A stretch of 49,387 nt of DNA from Clostridia bacterium. Its GTDB lineage: Bacteria > Bacillota_A > Clostridia > Christensenellales > CAG-138. Location of the stretch: positions 1 through 49,387 of the forward strand of contig JAFPXU010000133.1 in NCBI GenBank assembly GCA_017394605.1. The letters run 5' to 3'. Shown piece by piece: positions 43,341 to 49,387 of this stretch (within the stretch, counting starts at the first letter, position 1; each line of letters opens with the position of its first letter). Made by a program: the position numbers and the translations under genes. Under the pieces are notes generated by a model that saw nothing but the letters and a program-made list of their open reading frames with translations, was not told the origin of the DNA and did no database searches.

Positions 43341-45242
43341 TCAAGTGTCGGTGAAATCCAGGAACTGATAGGATTCCGAATCCTGCTGGGCAGGAGCTTT
43401 TTTGGCTTCATATTCGATCGCCTTGCGGAACTGCGTCTCGTAGAGCTCGCGGTATACGCCGTTCAGCTCGAGCAGCTCGTCATGCTTGCCCTGTTCGATG
43501 ATCTCACCGTTTTTCAGGACGAGGATCTTGTCCGCCTTGAGGATCGTCGAGAGCCGATGCGCGATGACGATGCTCGTCCTGCCCTGCATGAGCACTTCAA
43601 GCGCGTCCTGAATCGAGTTCTCGGAGATCGAATCCAGCGCGGATGTCGCTTCGTCGAGGATCAGGATCTGCGGATCCTTCAGAATGACACGCGCGATGGA
43701 AAGGCGCTGCTTTTCGCCGCCGGACAGTTTCAGACCGCGGTTTCCGACCTTGGTGTCGTAGCCGTCAGGCTGTGAGACGATGAAGTTGTGAATGTTCGCG
43801 GTCTTGCATGCGGCTTCGATCTCCTCCTGCGTCGCGTCTTCCTTTGCGAACAGCAGATTGTCGCGGATCGTTCCGTTAAACAGATACGATTCCTGCGTGA
43901 CGACGCCGATGCAGCTGCGGAGATAGGGGAGATCAAATTTCCGGACGTCGAGTTTCGAGATCATGACCCGGCCGGAAAGCACGTCGTACAGGCGCGGGAT
44001 CAGGTTGACCACCGTGGACTTGCCGGAACCGGAGGGGCCCACGATCGCGTACATCTTTCCGCCGGGGACCGTGAAGTTGATGTCCTTCAGAAGCGGCACG
44101 CTCGGGTCATACGAGAACGCGACATGGTCGAACACGATATCCTTGTTCTTGACATTCGGCTTTTTGCCGAATTTCGGGTTCTGGATGGACGGAACCTTGT
44201 CGAAATAGCTGAAGATTCTGGTAAACAGGGCAAGCGATCTCGTAAAGTCGACGCCGATATTCAGAAGGGATTCGACGGGACGGTAGAGGCGGTTGACCAG
44301 GGTGACGGTCGCGGTGATGGTACCGACGGTCAGCGTGGGATCGGTTTTTGAGATGATGAAATAGCCGCCCGCGAAATAGATGAGCAGCGGACCGATCTGC
44401 GTGAACATGCCCATGACGACCCTGAACCAGGAGCCGCTGCGCTGTTCCTTCATGTTCAGCTGCGTCACTTCCTCGTTGACAGCCTTAAAGCGGTCGAATT
44501 CCTTCTGCTCACGCGTGAACAGCTTTACGAGAAGTGACCCGGATACGCTCAGCGATTCGTTGATCAGCTGGTTCAGCTCGTCGTTCTTTTCCTGGCTTTC
44601 CGAAAGGAGTTTCCAGCGCGTCTTGCCGACTTTTTTTGTCGGAAGAACGAGGAGCGGAATCACGACGATGCCGATGATGGCGAGCTGCCAGCTCATGGAA
44701 AAGAGCGCGACGAGCGTGGTGACGACGGTCGCGATGTTTGACACGATATTCGTCAGCGTGCTGGAGATGATCGTGCTGACGCCGCTGATATCGGTGTTCA
44801 TTCTCGTGATGATGTCGCCCTGTTTTTCCGTCGTGAAGAACGAATGCGGCATGCTCTGCAGATGCTGGAACATCTGGTTCTTCATATCGAAGATGATACG
44901 CTGCGAGATCCAGGAGTTGATATAGTTCTCGAGTACGCCGATGATCTGGGAGACGGCCATCGTGGCGAATGCCATCAGAAGAAGCTGGACGAGCAGCCGC
45001 ATGTCCTTGCCGATCAGCGCTTCGTCCACGATCTTTCCGGTGATGATGGACGGGAGCAGACCGACGGTTGCGGAGAGGATGATCGCGATGAACACGAACG
45101 CAAACTGCAGCCAGTAGGGTTTCAGGTAGGAAAGAATGCGCAGGAGCAGTTCTTTCGTAACCTTCGGCATGTTTGTCTTTTCCTCATCCGTCAGGAATCC
45201 CCGGGGACCGAGAGAATGTGGGCCGCCAAATCCGCCAGCCAT
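43341..45242 (-). CDS. ABC exporter half-transporter (MsbA/MDR type), first
   Basis: 633 residues from ATG 45242; a GTG at 45251 lies inside the AAGGAAG ribosome site. N-terminal membrane domain with six helices (about 35-330), with SFFTTEKQGDIITRMNTD in the coupling region. ATPase domain: IVGPSGSGKSTVV (Walker A), VTQESYLFNGTIRDN (Q-loop), LSGGEKQRLSIARV (signature), ILILDEATSALD (Walker B) and IAHRLSTI (H-loop). It would act as a dimer exporting drugs or lipids. A Gly-rich N-terminal segment (AGGFGGPHSLGPRGF) precedes. The C-terminus has an extra Gln/Ala-rich tail. Confidence 0.93.
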   Translation of the reverse strand: MAGGFGGPHSLGPRGFLTDEEKTNMPKVTKELLLRILSYLKPYWLQFAFVFIAIILSATVGLLPSIITGKIVDEALIGKDMRLLVQLLLMAFATMAVSQIIGVLENYINSWISQRIIFDMKNQMFQHLQSMPHSFFTTEKQGDIITRMNTDISGVSTIISSTLTNIVSNIATVVTTLVALFSMSWQLAIIGIVVIPLLVLPTKKVGKTRWKLLSESQEKNDELNQLINESLSVSGSLLVKLFTREQKEFDRFKAVNEEVTQLNMKEQRSGSWFRVVMGMFTQIGPLLIYFAGGYFIISKTDPTLTVGTITATVTLVNRLYRPVESLLNIGVDFTRSLALFTRIFSYFDKVPSIQNPKFGKKPNVKNKDIVFDHVAFSYDPSVPLLKDINFTVPGGKMYAIVGPSGSGKSTVVNLIPRLYDVLSGRVMISKLDVRKFDLPYLRSCIGVVTQESYLFNGTIRDNLLFAKEDATQEEIEAACKTANIHNFIVSQPDGYDTKVGNRGLKLSGGEKQRLSIARVILKDPQILILDEATSALDSISENSIQDALEVLMQGRTSIVIAHRLSTILKADKILVLKNGEIIEQGKHDELLELNGVYRELYETQFRKAIEYEAKKAPAQQDSESYQFLDFTDT

Positions 45243-45357
45243 TCGATTCACTTCCTTATCTTGGGATTGTATATGTATATATAATTATATGCGTTCGGCA
45301 GGTCTCTGTCACGGGCTGACATGAAAAAATATATTAAATGCGCAGATCAAAGAATTG

Positions 45358-45384
45358 TTAGCACTCTTGTCTGGTGAGTGCTAA
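45358..45384 (+). promoter_or_regulatory. CIRCE operator (HrcA binding site)
   Basis: TTAGCACTC-N9-GAGTGCTAA, an exact match to the CIRCE inverted repeat. HrcA binds it to hold heat-shock genes off. It overlaps the hsp20 promoter. Neither hrcA nor groE/dnaK is in the window. Confidence 0.95.
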
Positions 45385-45395
45385 CATTTTACAAT
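45367..45395 (+). promoter_or_regulatory. hsp20 promoter overlapping CIRCE
   Basis: TTGTCT (45367-45372), 17 bases, TACAAT (45390-45395). Both boxes lie in or next to CIRCE. The leader to 45523 is about 120 bases, with a nested hairpin CCCGG/CCGGG enclosing CGGAAC/GTTCCG (45464-45494) that ends about 14 bases before the ribosome site. Confidence 0.65.
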
Positions 45396-45522
45396 TCCAT
45401 CACAATTCCACCCTTTTTCCATAACAATTGCGATCTATCATGAAGACAACAAAAGAAAGAACTCCCGGGCATACGGAACTGGGTTCCGGCCGGGGGAAAT
45501 GATAGACAGGAGGTCAAAGATT

Positions 45523-45957
45523 ATGTTTGGACTTACACCGTATGAAAGAAGACATCACATGTCGTATTACGATCCGTTCCGTGATCTGAACGAACTCGAA
45601 GACGCGTTTTTCGGCAGAGGCGAAGCGGTCGGTTTCAAGACCGATATCAGGGAGCTTGACGACAAGTTTGTTCTGGAAGCGGATATGCCGGGATTCAGCA
45701 AAGAGGATATCAAAGTCGATATTAACGGCGACTGCATGACGATCAGCGCGGAAAGAAAGCAGGAGTCCGAGGAAAAGGACGAGAAGAACCACTTCATCCG
45801 CCGTGAGCGTTCCTTCGGTTCCTACAGCAGAAGCTTCGACATCAGCAACGTGGAAGCGAAGGATATCAAGGCTCAGTACAAGGATGGCGTCCTGACGCTG
45901 GAGCTTCCGAAGAAATCGGATGTACAGCCTGAGTCCAGGAGACTGGAGATCGAATAA
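45523..45957 (+). CDS. Small heat-shock protein, Hsp20/alpha-crystallin family
   Basis: 144 residues from ATG 45523 (ACAGGAGG 9 bases upstream); the ATG at 45499 is before the ribosome site. Alpha-crystallin domain about 45-135: FKTDIRELDDKFVLEADMPG, SKEDIKVDINGDCMTISAER and AQYKDGVLTLELPK. The C-terminal IxI/V-type motif is LEIE. It forms cytoplasmic oligomers that hold unfolding proteins. The CIRCE site shows HrcA control, which is less common for hsp20 than for groESL and dnaK operons. Confidence 0.95.
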   Translation: MFGLTPYERRHHMSYYDPFRDLNELEDAFFGRGEAVGFKTDIRELDDKFVLEADMPGFSKEDIKVDINGDCMTISAERKQESEEKDEKNHFIRRERSFGSYSRSFDISNVEAKDIKAQYKDGVLTLELPKKSDVQPESRRLEIE

Positions 45958-45976
45958 CGGATAAAAGATTTTCCTG

Positions 45977-46005
45977 CCGGTCCGTGAAAACGGACCGGTA
46001 TTTTT
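45977..46005 (+). terminator. Terminator after hsp20
   Basis: A perfect 9-bp stem CCGGTCCGT-GAAA-ACGGACCGG followed by TATTTTT on the plus strand. No T run on the minus strand. Confidence 0.85.
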
Positions 46006-46013
46006 ATGCCCGG

Positions 46014-46268
46014 TCAGGTCGTCAGTTCCTTCAGCACAAGGTCCGTGATTCCGTCCGAGATCCGAACAAGGCGAATGACCTTCGGATGGGACGCGTACTC
46101 TTCCGTGATCAGATCCCGGATGGCGGTTCCGTTATGATACCCGTGAATGACGCGGACGCGGTATGTGCAGCCCGCGTTTTTCAGAGCGGCGTCGATGGCG
46201 ATCTTCGCCTGATAACGGTTTTTTGCATGCAGGTCGATCGTTCGGAACGGATCGGCAGCGGGTTTCAT
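46014..46268 (-). CDS. Smr-domain protein
   Basis: 84 residues starting at MKPAADPFRTIDLHAKN (ATG 46268, sharing ATGA with the upstream gene). The Smr domain is complete: DLHAKNRYQAKIAID, then VRVIHGYHNGTAIRD (the HGxxxGxL-type loop with His-Gly) and LVRISDGITDLVLKEL. Smr domains bind or nick DNA/RNA; those fused to MutS2 act in ribosome rescue or recombination, while small free ones are uncharacterised. Coupling to a glycosylase gene hints at nucleic acid repair. Confidence 0.85.
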   Translation of the reverse strand: MKPAADPFRTIDLHAKNRYQAKIAIDAALKNAGCTYRVRVIHGYHNGTAIRDLITEEYASHPKVIRLVRISDGITDLVLKELTT

Positions 46269-46756
46269 AGCGTGTACCTCTTGATTTCTGAATAGGAGCG
46301 GACAAGGTCGTCCATCGTGAGACGGCAGTTCGCGGGGTTGGGACTCGGAAGAAGGTCCGCCTCGATACCGGTGTCCGGCTGGCACAGTTTCCCGTATAGG
46401 CGGAATGCCATCGAGCCCGTAGTAAAGATTTTCTTTATATCCGCCCGCTGAAGTATGATCGAAATGTCGTTTGGAACGGGTTGACGGATCGACGCGTCCG
46501 ACGCGCCGCTGATCACGCAGCTCCGCAGCACGTCCCACAAAGCGATCCTGTGTCTCAGCAGGAATTCCTTCCGTTCGGATACGCCTTCCGGCACGGGTTC
46601 ACCATATACTTCCGCGAGCGCGGGAAAGAACCGGTTTTGCGGATGGCCGTAGTAGAAGCCCTGTTTCCTAGACTTGGGGGAAGGCATCGTCCCGAGGATC
46701 AGAACGCGGGAATCGGAGCGGTATACCGGTTCGATGGTGTGTTCGATTCGTTCCAT
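46265..46756 (-). CDS. DNA-deoxyinosine (hypoxanthine) glycosylase, UDG superfamily
   Basis: 163 residues. The pattern ILGTMPSPKSRKQGFYYGHP followed by QNRFFPAL matches the family of hypoxanthine-DNA glycosylases within the uracil-DNA glycosylase superfamily. Motif 'GTMPS' replaces the G-x-D-P motif; IALWDVLRSC and LLPSPNPANC (motif 2) follow. They would remove deaminated adenine or related bases from DNA. GGAGG is 14 bases before the ATG, wider than usual. It overlaps the Smr gene by 4 bp. AT-rich DNA upstream (46780-46805) likely holds the promoter. Confidence 0.85.
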   Translation of the reverse strand: MERIEHTIEPVYRSDSRVLILGTMPSPKSRKQGFYYGHPQNRFFPALAEVYGEPVPEGVSERKEFLLRHRIALWDVLRSCVISGASDASIRQPVPNDISIILQRADIKKIFTTGSMAFRLYGKLCQPDTGIEADLLPSPNPANCRLTMDDLVRSYSEIKRYTL

Positions 46757-46836
46757 GACCGCGGGTCCGTCCTCCTTTCGTATATATAAATAATATAATA
46801 ATCGTTCGGTGAACGGATTGCACGAAGGAATACTCC

Positions 46837-46865
46837 TTGAATTCGTCCATACATACTGATAACAT
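46837..46865 (+). promoter_or_regulatory. Promoter of second ABC exporter gene, leaderless start
   Basis: TTGAAT (46837-46842), 17 bases, TAACAT (46860-46865), only 6 bases before ATG 46872. No ribosome site is seen. The mRNA would begin at about the start codon. Confidence 0.45.
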
Positions 46866-46871
46866 CGTTTT

Positions 46872-48605
46872 ATGAACTATCTGAAGCGTTTCATATCCTA
46901 CTATAAGCCGCATCTGCCGATCTTTCTGCTCGACATGTTCTGCGCGACTGTCGTGGCTGCCGTCGACGTGGCGTTTCCCATGGTCACGCAGTATTTACTG
47001 AGAACGCTTCTTCCGCAGATGCAGCAGAACGCCGCTCTTGTGACGCTGTTCGTGCGCATCGTTCTTCTTGCGTTCGCTGCGTACTGCATCCGCGCGGTCA
47101 TGCTGTTCATCGTGAACTACTGGGGCCATCAGCTCGGCGTTAATATCGAGGCGGATATGCGCAGGGATATCTTTTCCCATATCCAGACGCTTCAGTTCAG
47201 CTTCTTCGACAAGGTCCGCACCGGAAAACTCCTGTCCAGGTGCACGACCGACCTGTTCGACGTGACGGAGCTGTCCCATCATGGTCCTGAAGACGTGATC
47301 CTGTCCTTTTTAACCATCATTGGCGCGTTCGTCATGATGTTCAGGATCGAATGGAGACTTGCCCTTGCGCTTGTATGCGTGCTTCCGCTGATGATCACCT
47401 ACGTCATGATGATCCGGGTCCGTCAGAAGCTGGCGGCCGTCAAGGTCAAGGAGAAGATGGCGGTCATCAATTCGGGGATCGAGTCCAGCATTTCCGGCGC
47501 GCGCGTCGCCAAAGCGTTCACCAACGAGGAGTACGAGCTCGAGAAGTTTGAGGACGGAAACGATCAGTTCATTCACGCGAAAGATTATTTTTACAAGATG
47601 ATGGCATTCTTCAACAGCGGGATCGAATTCTTCGTCGGCCTGTTCAATATCATCGTGATCGGACTGGGCGGGTATCTCATCTATTCGAGTTCCCTGGATC
47701 CCGTCGTGCTGATCACCTTTACGCTTTACGTATCCTCGTTCGCGTCTCCCGTTAAAAAGCTCGCGAATTTTGCGGAGCAGTATATTCTCGGCATGGCGGG
47801 ATTCCGGAGATTCTGCGAGATCATGGATATCGAGCCTGAGATCAAGGACAGTCCGGACGCGGTCGAGATGAAGGAAGTGAACGGGGAGATCGAATTCCGC
47901 GACGTTTCGTTCTCCTACGACAACGACAAGAGCGTGCTCAGCCATATCAGCCTTACGGTCCGCCCCGGAGAGACGCTGGCGCTCGTTGGTCCGTCCGGCA
48001 GCGGCAAGACGACGCTCTGCCATCTGATCCCCAGGTTTTACGAGATCCGGTCCGGATCCATTCTTATCGACGGAACGGACATCCGCGACATCCGTCTCTC
48101 TTCGCTCAGACGGAACATCGGGATCGTGCAGCAGGACGTTTTCCTGTTCGCGGGTACCGTCATGGACAATATCCGCTACGGTAGAACGGACGCGACGGAC
48201 GACGAAGTGATCGAAGCCGCGAAGCGCGCGCATATCCATGACGAGATCATGAAGTTCCCGGAAGGATACAAGACGTTTGTCGGAGAGCGCGGCATCATGC
48301 TTTCCGGAGGTCAGAAGCAGCGCGTCTCGATCGCGAGACTGTTTCTCAAGAATCCTCCCATTCTGATCCTGGACGAGGCGACTAGCTCCCTTGATACGGT
48401 CACTGAAGCGGACATCCAGCGCTCCTTCGAGGAACTGGCGGAGGGGAGGACCACGATCGTGATCGCGCACCGTCTTTCTACCGTGCGGAACGCCGACGAG
48501 ATCATCGTGCTCGACGAGACCGGGATCCGCGAGCGCGGGACCCATGCGGAGCTTCTGAAAGCCGACGGCGTCTATTCCGGACTCTACAGGATCGCGCTCC
48601 AGTAA
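46872..48605 (+). CDS. ABC exporter half-transporter (MsbA/MDR type), second
   Basis: 577 residues. The start MNYLKRFISYYKPHLPIFLLD is typical of its Clostridia relatives. Membrane domain with six helices up to about 310; FDKVRTGKLLSRCTTDLFDV in the first coupling region. ATPase: LVGPSGSGKTTLCHL (Walker A), VQQDVFLFAGTVMDNI (Q-loop), LSGGQKQRVSIARL (signature), ILILDEATSSLD (Walker B), IAHRLSTV (H-loop). It probably works as a homodimer. Not adjacent to, nor on the same strand as, the exporter at 43341, so a heterodimer is not suggested. No ribosome site before the ATG. Confidence 0.93.
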   Translation: MNYLKRFISYYKPHLPIFLLDMFCATVVAAVDVAFPMVTQYLLRTLLPQMQQNAALVTLFVRIVLLAFAAYCIRAVMLFIVNYWGHQLGVNIEADMRRDIFSHIQTLQFSFFDKVRTGKLLSRCTTDLFDVTELSHHGPEDVILSFLTIIGAFVMMFRIEWRLALALVCVLPLMITYVMMIRVRQKLAAVKVKEKMAVINSGIESSISGARVAKAFTNEEYELEKFEDGNDQFIHAKDYFYKMMAFFNSGIEFFVGLFNIIVIGLGGYLIYSSSLDPVVLITFTLYVSSFASPVKKLANFAEQYILGMAGFRRFCEIMDIEPEIKDSPDAVEMKEVNGEIEFRDVSFSYDNDKSVLSHISLTVRPGETLALVGPSGSGKTTLCHLIPRFYEIRSGSILIDGTDIRDIRLSSLRRNIGIVQQDVFLFAGTVMDNIRYGRTDATDDEVIEAAKRAHIHDEIMKFPEGYKTFVGERGIMLSGGQKQRVSIARLFLKNPPILILDEATSSLDTVTEADIQRSFEELAEGRTTIVIAHRLSTVRNADEIIVLDETGIRERGTHAELLKADGVYSGLYRIALQ

Positions 48606-48626
48606 TCCATTTTGAGGCAGATTTCC

Positions 48627-48648
48627 GCCGAATTCAGGCGTTTTTCCG
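48627..48648 (+). terminator. Weak terminator candidate after second ABC exporter
   Basis: A short CGCC...GGCG stem with a 7-base loop is followed by TTTTT. Only 4 bp, so doubtful. Confidence 0.3.
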
Positions 48649-48698
48649 GTTTTGCTCCGGTTTCAGAAAAAAGCCAAAAAATATTTTTAAAAAAAGTC

Positions 48699-48727
48699 TT
48701 GCATTCGCCGAAAACTTCCTGTAATAT
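48699..48727 (+). promoter_or_regulatory. S10 ribosomal operon promoter with UP element
   Basis: TTGCAT (48699-48704), 17 bases, TAATAT (48722-48727). A run of A and T (AAAAAATATTTTTAAAAAAAG, cut at 20 bases: 48677-48696) directly upstream resembles a strong UP element. Confidence 0.7.
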
Positions 48728-48733
48728 GGGGTT

Positions 48734-48970
48734 GTTCGCGGTTTGGGCGTATTATGCCCTGCGGACAGGGATGAACGGGAGGTTGCCGGTTCTTGCCATC
48801 CGGGTAATTTCCGTCAGGCCCGACACTCGAGGAGAGTGGGGGTGAACTGAAACCGTGCCGTCCCGAACATAATGCACAGCCATTGCGGCTGCGCTTGCAT
48901 TATGAAGAAGGAAACACACGGATCGGTGGACAGCCCCGAACCACAAAATTTTAGGAGGATACATAATAAT
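48734..48970 (+). promoter_or_regulatory. Structured leader of the S10 ribosomal operon
   Basis: About 237 bases without a gene between the promoter and rpsJ. Hairpins by eye: GGGC/GCCC near 48736-48755, CACTC/GAGTG near 48824-48838, and a long stem CATAATGCA (48868-48876) with TGCATTATG (48896-48904), holding AGCC/GGCT inside. Such leaders are often targets of autogenous control by a ribosomal protein (L4 in some bacteria). I do not see a known consensus. Confidence 0.5.
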
Positions 48971-49276
48971 ATGGCAAACAGAATTCGTATCAAACTCAAA
49001 GCGTATGAAGCAAGCCTGATCGACCGCAGTGCCGAAAAGATTGTTGATACAGCCAAGAGAACCGGCGCGGAAGTCTCCGGACCGATCCCGCTTCCGACAG
49101 AGAAGGAAGTCGTCACGATCATCCGTGCTCCCCACAAGTACAAAGATTCTCGCGAGCAGTTCGAGATGCGCACACACAAGCGCCTGATCGACATCCTGCA
49201 GCCCTCTTCCAAGACGGTCAGCGCTCTGATGAAGCTTGACCTCCCGGCGGGCGTGGACATTGAGATCAAGCTGTAA
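48971..49276 (+). CDS. rpsJ: 30S ribosomal protein S10
   Basis: 101 residues from ATG 48971 (AGGAGG about 13 bases upstream); an upstream open stretch to 48872 lies in the leader. Standard S10: [55 protein letters not shown], and the [12 protein letters not shown] end. S10 also acts in transcription antitermination with NusB. First gene of the ribosomal operon, followed 20 bp later by rplC. Confidence 0.98.
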   Translation: MANRIRIKLKAYEASLIDRSAEKIVDTAKRTGAEVSGPIPLPTEKEVVTIIRAPHKYKDSREQFEMRTHKRLIDILQPSSKTVSALMKLDLPAGVDIEIKL

Positions 49277-49296
49277 TAAATCGGAGGTAAACCTTA

Positions 49297-49387
49297 ATGA
49301 AGAAAGCCATTTTGGGCAAAAAGGTCGGTATGACGCAGATGTTCCTGTCTGACGGTACCATGATCCCAGTCACGGTAATCGAAGCCG
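49297..49387 (+). CDS. rplC: 50S ribosomal protein L3 (start only)
   Basis: The first 30 residues ([20 protein letters not shown] then [10 protein letters not shown]) are those of L3. CGGAGG is 8 bases before the ATG. The gene runs off the end of the window. Confidence 0.96.
   Translation, partial: MKKAILGKKVGMTQMFLSDGTMIPVTVIEA

Noticed and set aside
43341..48605. Heterodimeric ABC exporter pair
   Set aside because: The two genes are on opposite strands, over 1.6 kb apart with three unrelated genes between, and both have complete ATPase motifs.
1..49387. CRISPR arrays, tRNA or rRNA genes
   Set aside because: No regularly spaced repeats, cloverleaf patterns or rRNA segments were noticed on either strand.

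Overview
The window (about 49 kb, GC-rich at roughly 55%) reads as chromosome of an anaerobic Bacillota, most likely class Clostridia. The signs are AddAB rather than RecBCD, a CIRCE/HrcA heat-shock operator, strong AGGAGG ribosome sites, DUF1858, DUF975, YitT and FxLYD-type proteins, and Clostridia-style gene order. I cannot place it to genus. There is no prophage, CRISPR array, tRNA, rRNA or intact insertion sequence. Gene density is high and most genes sit in short co-oriented operons with overlapping ATGA/GTGA junctions.

Layout. 0-1.4 kb (minus): a compact hairpin-rich element of unknown class, then a small operon DUF1858 - C39-like peptidase - bacterial PH domain. 1.5-6.7 kb (plus): a LacI-type regulator followed by a divergent dihydroorotate-dehydrogenase-like flavoprotein, an NCS2 purine/pyrimidine permease and an 8-oxoguanine/isocytosine-deaminase-like amidohydrolase, which together look like a nucleobase uptake and catabolism locus. 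6.8-16.9 kb (minus): operon thpR-addB-addA-uppP-GH13 alpha-glycosidase. 17-18.7 kb (minus): SUV3-like helicase, divergent from a PAS plus class III nucleotide cyclase gene (18.9-20.2 kb), which is followed by an M29 aminopeptidase and a YitT membrane protein.

22.3-26.3 kb: two small unknown proteins, then two DUF975 membrane-protein paralogues flanking an SLC6/NSS sodium symporter. 26.3-33.5 kb (minus): holA - Dabb - uvrB - uvrA - YdcF-like, reading out of a promoter that faces the divergent prmA-rsmE-mtaB-HIT operon (33.6-36.8 kb). Both of these promoters place the start codon almost at the predicted transcription start. 37-39.2 kb: a CobT enzyme with a fused cysteine-rich domain and two dissimilar CobU-type genes (lower-ligand and nucleotide-loop steps of cobamide synthesis). 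39.3-41.7 kb (minus): a three-gene operon for a MotA/ExbB-like channel, a MotB/OmpA-like partner and a lipoprotein; this is the best candidate here for an uncharacterised system. 41.8-43.3 kb: a MATE exporter broken by a one-base frameshift. 43.3-48.6 kb: two separate half-size ABC exporters, with a CIRCE-controlled hsp20 and a glycosylase/Smr pair between them. The window ends in the start of the S10 ribosomal operon (rpsJ, rplC), with a strong promoter and a structured leader of about 240 nt.

Where an upstream in-frame start lacked a ribosome site and a later one had a well-spaced site, I chose the later one and said so. Promoter and terminator calls are by eye.
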